Shown: in pieces, positions 8,250 to 16,731 of the stretch
Layout of the letters: every line of letters starts with the position of its first letter
Numbering within the stretch: the first letter of the stretch is position 1
Assembly (NCBI RefSeq): GCF_002197985.1
Contig: NZ_NBYK01000013.1
Coordinates: 1 to 40,667, forward strand
Direction: 5' to 3'
Length of the DNA: 40,667 nucleotides
From: Halopseudomonas aestusnigri
GTDB lineage: Bacteria > Pseudomonadota > Gammaproteobacteria > Pseudomonadales > Pseudomonadaceae
Notes under the pieces: generated by a model
The model's database searches: none
Seen by the model: the letters and a program-made list of their open reading frames with translations, nothing else
Told to the model about the DNA's origin: nothing
Program-made: the position numbers and the translations under genes

Positions 8250-10433
8250 TTAAACCGGGAAGTAACCAGCGCGGCTCAGCGGCAGACGCCGCAGACGCTC
8301 GCCGGATGCAGCGGCCAACGCGTTGAGCAGCGCCGGACCAATCAGTGCAGTCCCGGTTTCGCCGACTCCGCCGGGTGACTCTGTGCTGGGCACAATGTGC
8401 ACCTCGACGCCGGGCGCTTCACCGATGCGCAACTGCCGGTAGGTGTTGAAATTGCGCTGCTGCACCTGGCCCTGCTCAATCGTGATTTCATTGAACAGCG
8501 AGGCCGACAGGCCGAACAGGGTGCCGCCTTCAATCTGCGCCAGCACCGAGGTCGGGTTGGTCACCAGACCGCAGTCGATGGCGCTGACCAGACGTTTGAT
8601 GCGGATGCCCTTGTCCGCCTGCATTTCCAGCTCGACCACGGTCGCGACGAAGCTGCCGAACACCGCGCTGACCGCAATGCCACGCCCCTGCCCGACCGGC
8701 AACGGCGTTTGCCAGTCGGCCTTCTCGGCAGCCAGCTTGAGCACCGCCTGGGCCCGCGGATGCTTGTCCATCAGCGCCAGCCGGTAGTCGACCGGATCCT
8801 TGCCGGCGTTGTGCGCCAGCTCGTCGATAAAGCACTCCACCGCCAGCGTGCTGCGCAGCGGCCCCACTCCGCGCCACCAGGAGACCGGAATCACCTTGGG
8901 CTCCTCGCGGATGTAATTGACCTGCAGACTGTCCAGCGCATAGAGCGGGTCAATGGCCACTTCCACCGCATCGGCATCCACGCCGCTCGCCGGCAGGCTG
9001 CCGACATAGCGCGCCAGCACCGACGCGCCGGCAATGCGATGCTGCCAGCCCTGCGGCTTGCCGTCGGCGTCCAGTGCGGCGGTCAGCCGGTCGACGTAGT
9101 GCGGACGGTACATATCGTGGGTCATGTCCTCTTCGCGACTCCAGATCAGCTTGATCGGGTAACTCACCTGCCGCGCAATCGCCACCGCCTGGGCGATAAA
9201 GTCGTAATCCAGCCGGCGGCCGAAGGCGCCACCAATCAGCTGGTTGTGCACGACCACCTGCTCCGGCTTCAGCCCGGTGATGCTGGCGGCAGTCTGCTGG
9301 GCAAACACCGGCACCTGAGTGCCGACCCACAGGTCACAGCCATCCGGGCGCACGTGCGCTACGCAGGTCATCGGCTCCAGCGGCGAATGGGACAGGAACG
9401 CCTGTTCGTACACCGCTTCAAAACGGCTGCTGGCCGCCTCCAGCGCTGCTGCAACATCGCCGCTGCTGTGAGCAACCACGCCGTCTGCGCTGGAAGCCTT
9501 TTGCAGCGCCGCATCCAGCTCGGGCGAGCTGATCGAGGCGTTCTCGCCCAAATCCCATTCGATCTTCAGCGCCTTGAGCCCCTGCTGACAGGCCCAGTAG
9601 TTGGTTGCAGTCACCGCAACAGCGTTATCCAGCGTGACCACATCGCGTACACCCGGTACCTGCCGCGCCGCGCTGGCATCAACCGATTTCAGGGTGCCGC
9701 CGTAAACCGGACAGGCCAGGCTGGAGGCAACCAGCATGTCCGGCACCTGCAGGTCGATGGTGAACTTCGCCTTGCCGTTGACCTTGTTCGGGGTATCAAT
9801 GCGGCGCGCCGGGGTGCCGATCAGGCGGAACTGATCCGGGGTTTTCAGGGTAATGCTGGCTGGCAGCGGCAGGGTGCTGGCCAGATCGACCAGCTCGCCA
9901 TAGCCCGCCTGACGATCGCCCGGCCCGTAGACCACGCCCTCGCGCGCCTCGCACTGGGCAGGGTCGACCGACCATCGCTGAGCAGCCGCCTGAATCAACA
10001 GCAGCCGCGCGGTGGCACCGGCCTCGCGCAGGGGCTGCCAGGCATGCCGTGTGGACGTCGACCCGCCGGTAGCCTGAAATTGCATGATCGAGTCCGTGTA
10101 GAGTTCGGCGTCCGGTGGTGCATCCTCGACGCTGACATCAGCCAGTCGCACTTCCAGCTCCTCGGCCAGCATCATGGCGATACCGGTATGCGCCCCCTGC
10201 CCCATCTCGATTTTCGGCGATATGACGGTCACCTTGCCGTCGTGGCCGACGCGCACATAGGCCCCGTAGCCGCGCGGTGTCTGATCACCGAGACGGCCGG
10301 CGGCGGTCGCTTCGGCCGCGACGCTGTCCGGGATAAATCCCGGCAACCAAGTGCTGAGCACCAGGCCGCCCATCACTGCGCCGGAGCCTTTCAGGAAGCC
10401 GCGCCGAGAGACCTGCCGTGATTGCCTGCTCAT
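8250..10433 (-). CDS. Tat-exported molybdopterin-binding hydroxylase large subunit (IorB/aldehyde oxidase-like)
   Basis: A 727-residue xanthine-oxidase-family catalytic subunit. The N-terminus has a twin-arginine signal, [10 protein letters not shown] (residues about 9-18), followed by a hydrophobic stretch, so the folded enzyme is exported to the periplasm. Cofactor-binding segments include [13 protein letters not shown] near residue 405 and the active-site loop GGVGETGT near 693, whose glutamate is the catalytic base in this family. The architecture matches isoquinoline 1-oxidoreductase beta subunit and related aldehyde dehydrogenases. The ATG overlaps the stop of the 2Fe-2S gene (ATGA, 10430-10433). 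The substrate cannot be deduced; an aldehyde or N-heterocycle is plausible from family precedent. Confidence 0.92.
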   Translation of the reverse strand: MSRQSRQVSRRGFLKGSGAVMGGLVLSTWLPGFIPDSVAAEATAAGRLGDQTPRGYGAYVRVGHDGKVTVISPKIEMGQGAHTGIAMMLAEELEVRLADVSVEDAPPDAELYTDSIMQFQATGGSTSTRHAWQPLREAGATARLLLIQAAAQRWSVDPAQCEAREGVVYGPGDRQAGYGELVDLASTLPLPASITLKTPDQFRLIGTPARRIDTPNKVNGKAKFTIDLQVPDMLVASSLACPVYGGTLKSVDASAARQVPGVRDVVTLDNAVAVTATNYWACQQGLKALKIEWDLGENASISSPELDAALQKASSADGVVAHSSGDVAAALEAASSRFEAVYEQAFLSHSPLEPMTCVAHVRPDGCDLWVGTQVPVFAQQTAASITGLKPEQVVVHNQLIGGAFGRRLDYDFIAQAVAIARQVSYPIKLIWSREEDMTHDMYRPHYVDRLTAALDADGKPQGWQHRIAGASVLARYVGSLPASGVDADAVEVAIDPLYALDSLQVNYIREEPKVIPVSWWRGVGPLRSTLAVECFIDELAHNAGKDPVDYRLALMDKHPRAQAVLKLAAEKADWQTPLPVGQGRGIAVSAVFGSFVATVVELEMQADKGIRIKRLVSAIDCGLVTNPTSVLAQIEGGTLFGLSASLFNEITIEQGQVQQRNFNTYRQLRIGEAPGVEVHIVPSTESPGGVGETGTALIGPALLNALAAASGERLRRLPLSRAGYFPV

Positions 10434-10891
10434 GCCTGATCCCCCTTGCCGACGTCCTTGATGGCCGCACGAATGCGGGTGTAGGTCGCGCAGCGACAGA
10501 TATTGCCCGCCATACCGGCGTCAATCTCCGCATCGCTGGGGTTGGGTTGGCGCTGCAGCAGCGCGGTGGCCGACATGATCTGACCGGACTGGCAGTAGCC
10601 ACACTGCACCACCTCGTGCTCCAGCCAGGCCTGCTGCACCTGACTGCCCAGCGCCGACTCGCCAACCGCCTCGATGGTGGTCACCGCACGGCCGGCCACA
10701 GCACCCACCGGCAGCACGCAAGAGCGCACGGCTTCACCGTCCAGATGCACGGTACAGGCGCCGCATTGGGCGATACCGCAGCCAAACTTGGTGCCGGTCA
10801 GACCGAGCACATCGCGCACTACCCAGAGCAGTGGCATGTCGGCGGGAACGTCGAGCTCATACCGCTCGCCGTTAACGGACAACTGGATCAT
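10430..10891 (-). CDS. (2Fe-2S)-binding small subunit of the molybdenum hydroxylase (IorA-like)
   Basis: A 153-residue iron-sulfur protein with two 2Fe-2S clusters. A plant-type ferredoxin domain carries CGIAQCGAC followed by a later Cys in VRSC. A C-terminal helical domain carries CGYCQSGQ and CRCATY. This is the usual small subunit of xanthine-oxidase-family enzymes, relaying electrons from molybdenum toward the cytochrome. It has no signal peptide; it is presumably exported as a passenger with the Tat-tagged large subunit. I chose ATG 10891, which has GAGG a few bases upstream; a TTG at 10909 would add six residues. It is the first gene of the seven-gene operon, about 240 bases after the LysR gene. 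Confidence 0.93.
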   Translation of the reverse strand: MIQLSVNGERYELDVPADMPLLWVVRDVLGLTGTKFGCGIAQCGACTVHLDGEAVRSCVLPVGAVAGRAVTTIEAVGESALGSQVQQAWLEHEVVQCGYCQSGQIMSATALLQRQPNPSDAEIDAGMAGNICRCATYTRIRAAIKDVGKGDQA

Positions 10892-11131
10892 AAGTACCTC
10901 GTCAGGCAACGCAGGTTATTGGAGTTCCGTTCACTGTAGCATTCGAGGCAGGCATGGGACGTTGCGACGCAGAACGCCCTCAACAAGACGCATGACAAAC
11001 GCCGGGACAGCTGCCGCCAATGTCGTGAAAAACGGACAGAATGCAGGGAGGATAACCAGCACGACGGCAGGGCCGATAGCACAAAACCCCGAAAGCCTTG
11101 CGCTATTGCCCAGCGGCCGGCCCCGTTGGCA

Positions 11132-12073
11132 CTACTGCCCACACTCCCGTTCGGCGACCTCGCGAATCATCGCAATGGCGCGCTTTGCAGGTGGTGACAA
11201 ACTGCGATCGGCGAGCTGCATCAGGTGGCTGTGCAGACGGTATTGCAGCGCCGGAAGATCAGGCGGCAGCCAGGCCGTCAGGTCAACCAGCGCTTCCTGA
11301 GCCAGATCCTCCTGCAGCCAGCCATCCCAGGTAAAAAGCAGGCTGTCAGTGTTAAGCACGGTATGGCGCAACAGGGATAGGCTGTTGCAGCTCATCAACG
11401 CCCGTGGCCTGACCTCGGATGACAGCCCCAGCAACGCCAGCAACTGCGGCAAAGAGGCATCATCCAGCAAGGCGGCAGACCAGGGGTAGTCAACCAGCAG
11501 CTCGGCCCGAACCGGACGGCCGGCTGACAGCAGCGGATGCTGCGCACGACAATAAATCGCGGTGGCCCGAGCCGGCAGTGGCGTGACCGCCAGACCCGGC
11601 GGAGGCTGCAACGGCCCGGTACCTCCGACCAGAAACTCGATGCGCTCCTGCTCCAGCAGACGCAGCAGATTCTGCCAGTGGTCGACCTCCACATTCAGCC
11701 GCAGCCCCGGGCAATCACGCCGCAGCCGCGGCAGCACCTCCTGCATATAACTGTGCGCTGCCAGCAGACCAACGCCGAAGTTCAGCTCGCCCCCCTCGGC
11801 ATCGGCCAGAAACTGCGCCGACGCACTCAGGCTCTCGGCCCGTCGCAACAGGTCACGGGCCTGCTCCAGCAGTTGCCTGCCCGCCGCGGTCAGTTGCACG
11901 CTGCGGGTTCCCCGGTCGAACAGGCGCAGCTGCAGGTCGTTTTCCAGCGACTGAATGCTGCGGCTGAAAGCTGTTTGCGACAGGTGCGCACGCTTGGCCG
12001 CCCGGGAGAAATGCAGCTCCTCACTGAGCAGAACCATGTGAGTGAGACGCTTCAGATCAATTAATGAACTCAT
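11132..12073 (-). CDS. LysR-family transcriptional regulator, likely of the molybdenum hydroxylase operon
   Basis: A 313-residue LysR-type regulator. The N-terminal winged helix is clear (LKRLTHMVLLSEELHFSRAAKRAHLSQTAFSRSIQSLENDL, with an unusually typical recognition helix), followed by an effector-binding domain. The ATG at 12073 gives a normal spacing to the helix; an in-frame ATG at 12100 would add nine residues, and neither has a strong ribosome-binding site. The gene lies on the same strand upstream of the hydroxylase operon and divergent from the serine hydrolase at 12194. A LysR-box-like ATTGC-N11-GCAAT overlaps its start codon, suggesting autoregulation and possible control of the divergent gene. 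The inducer is unknown. Confidence 0.9.
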   Translation of the reverse strand: MSSLIDLKRLTHMVLLSEELHFSRAAKRAHLSQTAFSRSIQSLENDLQLRLFDRGTRSVQLTAAGRQLLEQARDLLRRAESLSASAQFLADAEGGELNFGVGLLAAHSYMQEVLPRLRRDCPGLRLNVEVDHWQNLLRLLEQERIEFLVGGTGPLQPPPGLAVTPLPARATAIYCRAQHPLLSAGRPVRAELLVDYPWSAALLDDASLPQLLALLGLSSEVRPRALMSCNSLSLLRHTVLNTDSLLFTWDGWLQEDLAQEALVDLTAWLPPDLPALQYRLHSHLMQLADRSLSPPAKRAIAMIREVAERECGQ

Positions 12074-12092
12074 TGCATCAATAACTCGCAAT
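12072..12092. promoter_or_regulatory. LysR-type box ATTGC-N11-GCAAT between divergent genes
   Basis: Perfect 5-base inverted arms, ATTGC (12072-12076) and GCAAT (12088-12092), are separated by exactly 11 bases, the T-N11-A geometry of LysR-family sites. It covers the start codon of the LysR gene and lies about 100 bases before the divergent serine hydrolase. Binding by this LysR protein is inferred. Confidence 0.5.
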
Positions 12093-12193
12093 ATATGCAT
12101 TGGACCTGATGTATAGCACTAACCAATACTGCCACCCAAGGGGCTGCTGCCCAGCCAGCCCGCCAAGAACAACAAGATAAAAGGGGGGACCCC

Positions 12194-13507
12194 ATGAAAC
12201 GCACAACCCGATGGCAGCACACCTGCCTGTCCCTGCTGCTCGGCGGCCTGCTGGCCGGCCAGTCAGTGGCGGACCAGCAACCGCTCGACGCCCGCGCCAG
12301 CGATCCGAACGTCATGGGCTGGATGCAGGGCTTCCCGCCGGCAGCCGACAAACAGATCAACGCCCGCAACTACCTGCTGTTTCCGCAGACCCGCTGGTCT
12401 TTCTCGCATATTCGCCAACTGCTGCCGACGGCGACAGTCGGCCGCGGCACCGGTGCCGTCAGCCCATTGCCCGACGCCCGCCGGGATGACATTGACGCGG
12501 TGCAGTTCAAGCTGGCCGACGGCTCGCAGATGAGCTGGGAGCAATCGCTGGCAGCCAATTACACCGACGGCATCGTGGTGCTGCACCGCGGCCAGGTGGT
12601 CTATGAGCGGTACTTCGGCGCCCTGCAGGCCGACCGCCCGCACATGGCCTTCTCGGTGACCAAATCGTTTATCGGCACCCTGGCGGCGATGCTGGTTGAA
12701 GAGGGTGTGCTGGACGAGCAGGCTCCGGTCTCGCACTACGTTCCCGAGCTGAAAGACAGTGGCTTTGGCGACGCCACCGTGCGTCAGGTGATGGACATGA
12801 CCACGGCCATTCGCTATTCCGAGACCTACTCCGACCCGAGCGCCGAAATCTGGGAATACTCAAGGGCCGGCAACCTGATACCGCGCCCGGCCGACTATGA
12901 CGGCGCCACATCCCTGTACGGTTTTCTGCAGAAGGTACAGCCCGAGGGGCAGCACGGCGAGGTGTTCGCCTACAAGACGGTCAACTCCGACGTCCTCGCG
13001 TGGATCGTTCAGCGCGCCACCGGCAGCTCCTTCGCCAACCTGTTGCAACAGCGGATCTGGAGCAAGCTGGGCGCCGAACAGGACGCCTACATCGTGGTTG
13101 ACCAGATCGGCACCCAGTTCGCTGGAGGCGGCCTGAATGCCAGCCTGCGTGACATGGCCAGGTTCGGCGAAACCCTGCGCAACAACGGTCGCTTCAACGG
13201 CCAGCAGATCATTCCGCAAGCGGTGGTTGCCGATATCCGCCGAGGCGGTGATCAAAGCAAATTCGCCCCCGCCGGTTACGCCACCCTGCCCGGCTGGAGC
13301 TACCGCAATATGTGGTGGGTGTCGAACAACGACCATGGCGTGTTTGCGGCGCGCGGTATCCACGGCCAGACCATCTACGTCGACCCCAAGGCAGAAATGG
13401 TGATCGCCCGCTTCGCCTCCAACCCGGTGGCGGCCAACGGCGCCAACGACCCGATCTCGCTACCGGCCTACAACGCGCTGGCACAACACCTGATGCGCCA
13501 GCCGTAA
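12194..13507 (+). CDS. exported serine hydrolase, class C beta-lactamase/6-aminohexanoate-dimer hydrolase-like
   Basis: A 437-residue hydrolase of the beta-lactamase fold. A signal peptide spans residues 1-26 (LSLLLGGLLAGQSVA before DQ). The nucleophile motif SxxK is SVTKS near residue 155. A YxN-like segment, YKTVNSD, follows near 261. The usual third motif is replaced by GIHGQ near 395, as in nylon-dimer hydrolase (NylB)-like and EstB-type esterases rather than KTG lactamases. The fold supports ester, amide or lactam hydrolysis in the periplasm; the true substrate is unknown. ATG 12194 has a GGGGGGA ribosome-binding site. It is a single-gene unit divergent from the LysR gene and convergent with the phosphoesterase gene. 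Confidence 0.85.
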   Translation: MKRTTRWQHTCLSLLLGGLLAGQSVADQQPLDARASDPNVMGWMQGFPPAADKQINARNYLLFPQTRWSFSHIRQLLPTATVGRGTGAVSPLPDARRDDIDAVQFKLADGSQMSWEQSLAANYTDGIVVLHRGQVVYERYFGALQADRPHMAFSVTKSFIGTLAAMLVEEGVLDEQAPVSHYVPELKDSGFGDATVRQVMDMTTAIRYSETYSDPSAEIWEYSRAGNLIPRPADYDGATSLYGFLQKVQPEGQHGEVFAYKTVNSDVLAWIVQRATGSSFANLLQQRIWSKLGAEQDAYIVVDQIGTQFAGGGLNASLRDMARFGETLRNNGRFNGQQIIPQAVVADIRRGGDQSKFAPAGYATLPGWSYRNMWWVSNNDHGVFAARGIHGQTIYVDPKAEMVIARFASNPVAANGANDPISLPAYNALAQHLMRQP

Positions 13508-13576
13508 CAGGACTGGCACAGGCGCCATGCCTGCAAGGTCAGCTTCGCCGGTCGATCCGGTTGCCCCGTAAAAGCA

Positions 13577-13607
13577 CCGCGCCGGATACCAGGGGCATCC
13601 GGCGCGG
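13577..13607. terminator. long hairpin between convergent genes
   Basis: An 11-bp perfect stem, CCGCGCCGGAT (13577-13587) with ATCCGGCGCGG (13597-13607), has a 9-base loop. It lies between the convergent serine hydrolase and phosphoesterase genes. No plus-strand T-run follows; on the minus strand the stem is followed a few bases later by TTTT, so it may weakly terminate the phosphoesterase transcript. Confidence 0.55.
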
Positions 13608-13653
13608 CATGGCAAAAGCGGGGCTACCTGCATCGCAAAGGTAGCCGCTGCAC

Positions 13654-15570
13654 TCAACGATCAATCAGGGCAAAGGCGCCCTCACGATCCAGCCGTACCC
13701 AGAAGTGCGGCGTGCCTACCGACACCAGGCCGGCAGCAGTGCTGCACTCGGCACCCACATCAGCCGGCAGGCTGGTCAGATAGCTGCTGTCGTAGTCCAG
13801 TGCACTGAGGCACTCGGCTGCTACCACCGGCTCCCAGCTGCCCTCTGCATCATTCCAGCGAGCCAACTGCAGGCTGCTGGCATCCGCGCCGGACGGCACG
13901 TTGAATTGCAGCACGAAGTCATCACCACGCGAATCATCATCCAGCGTCCAGTTGCTGTTGACCCGGCCTTCCGGCAACAAATAGGGCTGTTTGCCCAGCT
14001 CGCTGCCATCTCCGTAGCTGCCGGCGAAACCGGTGTCGACGGCCAGGCTCTTCTGCGCCCCACGCGCACCGTTGTAGGTGCCGTCCTGGCCCTGAATTCC
14101 GCTGACCAGCAGAACCGCACTTTTTGCTCCCTCACGCGCGGCTACCCAGCTGAGCGATACCTGCTTTTTGAGGTCGATGGTCGTCTGGCGGATTTCCACC
14201 TCTTCGTCTTCCGTGCCCGCGTTGATCAGGCGCACGCGCTGGCTGTTGTTCAGGTTCGGGTTATAGCTGGCATGGGGAATATGCAGCCAGCGGTAGTAGC
14301 GAGCGGCAAGTGCAGAGTTGCTCTGCGCGGTTGAGACACCTGGCTCGACGCTGGTGGTACGGGTGCGGGTGTCGTAGCGATTGAATATACGGTTCTCGCC
14401 ATCCAGAATCCGCGCTGCCTCTCCCGATCCGGCCACACACAGACTGGTGCGGTAACTTTTGTCATGGGTCATGTTCAACTGATTGCCGGCGGGGATGCTC
14501 GCCGGAAACACGATCTTGTCGCAACGCTCGGCGGAGCGGGTAAAGCGGTCGATCAGCTTCCAGTCCGGCGTTGCCAGCTCGCGCATGCCATCTTCGTTGC
14601 TGCGAATCGTGTGGCTTTCGTAGTAGGAGCGATAATCGACCAGTGTGCCATTGAACGTCAGAATCGAGGCGTTGACGTCGAGAGTGCCATCGACACTGCC
14701 GTCGTTGATTTTGGTCATGACCACCTGCTGGATCAGTTCGCTCTCGCCATAGCGGCTGTCGTAGCCCTTGTAGGACGCGTTACCGCTGACCAGTTCGGTG
14801 TAGTGTCCACCGTAGTAGCCCGAAATCAGACTGCGAAGGTACTGATGCTCATGACCGGCGACATAGATGACGTCATTATCGGCAAACAACTGGCGATAAT
14901 CCTCGTGCACCAGCAGAAACTGCTGATCCCCGGCGGAGGTGTCATAGGCTTCTACCGCACGCTCGCGGATGTTGCCGTAACGGCTGCCGACCATGGTGTT
15001 ATGGGAAGACACGATGATGTGATCAACCTGATCACGGTAGGTTTCGATCATCTCCCGAACAAAGTCATAGGCGAACGGAATCTGTCCGTACGAAACCGTG
15101 ACAATAAGCACGTTGTCCCGCACCAGGGCATAGTTCTTGTCTGTCTGACCGGCCATCTGAATGGCGTCGTCCGGAATCAGGTCACTGACGTTGTCATACC
15201 AGTCCTGATCAGTGCCCTTGATATCGTGGTTGCCCTGCAACGGCAGCATGACGAAGTCATCCCGGTAATCGTCGACAACACTGCGCCACTGGGCATATTC
15301 GGCAGGAGTGGCCTCCTCAGACAGATCACCGACAATCAGCAGCAGGTCGACGTCCTGCTCACGGTAAAACTCCATCAACGCGCGCATCGGCATCACCGAC
15401 GCATTCTGACCTCCGCCCTGGGTATCGGGAATGATCCCGACCCGCAGGGTCGGTGCCTCCGGCGCAACCGGCGGCCCTCCAGCATCGCTGCTGCTACTGC
15501 TTTCCGACGAAAGGCAGCCGGTCAACAGACCTGCCGCCAGTAAACAAACCAATCCTGTACGAATAAACAT
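13654..15570 (-). CDS. metallophosphoesterase lipoprotein
   Basis: A 638-residue exported phosphoesterase. The N-terminal signal ends in a lipobox, LLTGC near residues 15-19, so the mature protein is lipid-anchored in the envelope. The calcineurin-like metal-binding motifs are present in order: PDTQ near 48, GDLSE near 81, GNHD near 113, SSHN near 188 and GHEHQY near 240. The C-terminal half (from about 330) is a long region with several cysteines and no family I recognise. The ATG is preceded by AAGGA. A PhoB-like promoter lies directly upstream and a second one precedes the upstream gene, so a role in phosphate release from organic esters is likely. The substrate is not identifiable. Confidence 0.88.
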   Translation of the reverse strand: MFIRTGLVCLLAAGLLTGCLSSESSSSSDAGGPPVAPEAPTLRVGIIPDTQGGGQNASVMPMRALMEFYREQDVDLLLIVGDLSEEATPAEYAQWRSVVDDYRDDFVMLPLQGNHDIKGTDQDWYDNVSDLIPDDAIQMAGQTDKNYALVRDNVLIVTVSYGQIPFAYDFVREMIETYRDQVDHIIVSSHNTMVGSRYGNIRERAVEAYDTSAGDQQFLLVHEDYRQLFADNDVIYVAGHEHQYLRSLISGYYGGHYTELVSGNASYKGYDSRYGESELIQQVVMTKINDGSVDGTLDVNASILTFNGTLVDYRSYYESHTIRSNEDGMRELATPDWKLIDRFTRSAERCDKIVFPASIPAGNQLNMTHDKSYRTSLCVAGSGEAARILDGENRIFNRYDTRTRTTSVEPGVSTAQSNSALAARYYRWLHIPHASYNPNLNNSQRVRLINAGTEDEEVEIRQTTIDLKKQVSLSWVAAREGAKSAVLLVSGIQGQDGTYNGARGAQKSLAVDTGFAGSYGDGSELGKQPYLLPEGRVNSNWTLDDDSRGDDFVLQFNVPSGADASSLQLARWNDAEGSWEPVVAAECLSALDYDSSYLTSLPADVGAECSTAAGLVSVGTPHFWVRLDREGAFALIDR

Positions 15571-15606
15571 GGCGCATCCTTAACGAACCATATGAGTGAG
15601 TCGCAA

Positions 15607-15640
15607 AGACTACCGATGCGCTGTGAAAACCCCGAGACAG
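15607..15640 (-). promoter_or_regulatory. weak PhoB-type promoter upstream of the phosphoesterase
   Basis: Reading the minus strand: CTGTCTC, four bases, TTTTCAC (15640-15623), then exactly 10 bases, then the -10-like TAGTCT (15612-15607). The spacing equals that of classic PHO-box promoters (CTGTCAT-N4-CTGTCAT, 10 bases, -10), although the second repeat matches poorly. Confidence 0.45.
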
Positions 15641-15685
15641 AGCGGTTACACTCTGATCACAAGAATGTTGCATGGAGCAGCGGAG

Positions 15686-16621
15686 CTACCGCACGAAGCG
15701 ATAGAAGAGGTTGGGCTCGCTGACGACAAACAGCTCGCCGCGGCTATCCAGCACCACCCCTTCCGGCTGCGGGATGTCGGCATCAAGGCCGCCACCAGCC
15801 CGCAGGCTGCGGCAGTCGAGAAGCGCCCCGTCAGAGCCCAGTTCAAACAACACCTGCGACTCATCACTGAGCAGCAACAGGTGGCCGCTGTCAGGCTCGA
15901 CGGTGATGGCGGAAAGGTCTTTTGACACACCGGCGGCATCGATCCAGTCACTCAGATCCCGGATATCGAGTTGCAGATTTCCAGCCAGGGTGGGACGCAG
16001 GCCGCTGATGCGGTAGAGCTGCTGGGCGTCACGTTCCTTGACCACGTAAAGCAGATCACGCCGGTGGTCGTAAGCGGCACCTTCAAAACCCTTGTTGTCA
16101 TCCGACAAGGCCAGTCCCAGCGTCAGTTGCCGCGCCTGATCACGCCTGATCGGGGCAGGATGCGCGGGAAGACGGACCACATTCAACCGCTGCACCCGCT
16201 CTTCAACAATCAACAGCAGCCCGTCGCCCAGCCAGGCCAGATCTTCCGGGTCCTCGAAGCCGATCAGTGGATAGAGGCCAAGCAGCCGGCCCTGTCGGTC
16301 AAGGGCCAGTACCTGAACAGGGCCCGCGTTGGTGATCGCCAGCAGCCGGTCGTTATCGGCATCGTGGGTGATGCCGGACAGGTCATTGCCGATGCCGGCA
16401 ATGACCTGTGCCTGATGTTTCACCCGGTAATCCGCAAGCCCGAACACGCCGCGCCCGTCGCTGATCGCCGCACCGCTGAAGCGGAATCCGGTCAACTCGA
16501 CCAGCGTGTATCGCCACGCAAAGACTGCCGCCATCACACTCGCGGCAAGCAGCAGTAACAGCAGGCGTTGCGGCCAGCGTCTGCGCCTGAGCGGCCCGCC
16601 CCATTCAAGCGTGCCCGACAT
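15686..16621 (-). CDS. SdiA-regulated-domain (YjiK-like) protein, membrane-anchored
   Basis: A 311-residue protein with one N-terminal membrane anchor (about residues 17-36, after RRRRWP) and a large periplasmic domain of the SdiA-regulated/YjiK family, a beta-propeller fold related to phytase-like esterases. Propeller-blade strands are visible as repeats such as DLSGITHDADNDRLLAITN, FEDPEDLAWLGDGLLLIVEE, KGFEGAAYDHRRDLLYVVKE and DLSAITVEPDSGHLLLLSDE. The ATG at 16621 has AAGGGG seven bases upstream. The phosphoesterase gene follows 115 bases later. A well-formed PhoB-type promoter precedes it, suggesting a phosphate-scavenging role; no catalytic residue can be assigned with confidence. Confidence 0.87.
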   Translation of the reverse strand: MSGTLEWGGPLRRRRWPQRLLLLLLAASVMAAVFAWRYTLVELTGFRFSGAAISDGRGVFGLADYRVKHQAQVIAGIGNDLSGITHDADNDRLLAITNAGPVQVLALDRQGRLLGLYPLIGFEDPEDLAWLGDGLLLIVEERVQRLNVVRLPAHPAPIRRDQARQLTLGLALSDDNKGFEGAAYDHRRDLLYVVKERDAQQLYRISGLRPTLAGNLQLDIRDLSDWIDAAGVSKDLSAITVEPDSGHLLLLSDESQVLFELGSDGALLDCRSLRAGGGLDADIPQPEGVVLDSRGELFVVSEPNLFYRFVR

Positions 16622-16681
16622 GGAGACGCCCCTTGCTGTTATGCCGCTTCATCCAACCTGCTCCTGTTCGCTGTCGGGCCG

Positions 16682-16715
16682 ATACTAGGCGACAGCGGTG
16701 ACAGGGCAGTGACAG
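16682..16715 (-). promoter_or_regulatory. PhoB-dependent promoter (PHO box plus -10)
   Basis: On the minus strand two identical 7-mers, CTGTCAC (16715-16709) and CTGTCAC (16704-16698), are spaced by four bases, an 11-base period. Exactly 10 bases later lies TAGTAT (16687-16682), a good -10. Consensus PHO boxes read CTGTCAT-N4-CTGTCAT followed by 10 bases and a -10, so the match is 12 of 14 with exact geometry. An extra CTGTCGC follows at 16695-16689. The start codon is about 60 bases further on. Confidence 0.75.
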
Positions 16716-16731
16716 TGCAGTGCAGTGCTGG

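Noticed and set aside
8397..10421. Long plus-strand open frame opposite the molybdopterin subunit
   Set aside because: Arginine/histidine/glutamine-rich translation with no recognisable motif; the opposite strand has clear cofactor motifs and operon overlaps.
10888..11142. Minus-strand 84-codon frame between the LysR gene and the 2Fe-2S gene
   Set aside because: It overlaps the ends of both real genes, has no ribosome-binding site or recognisable domain, and lies where the operon promoter is expected.
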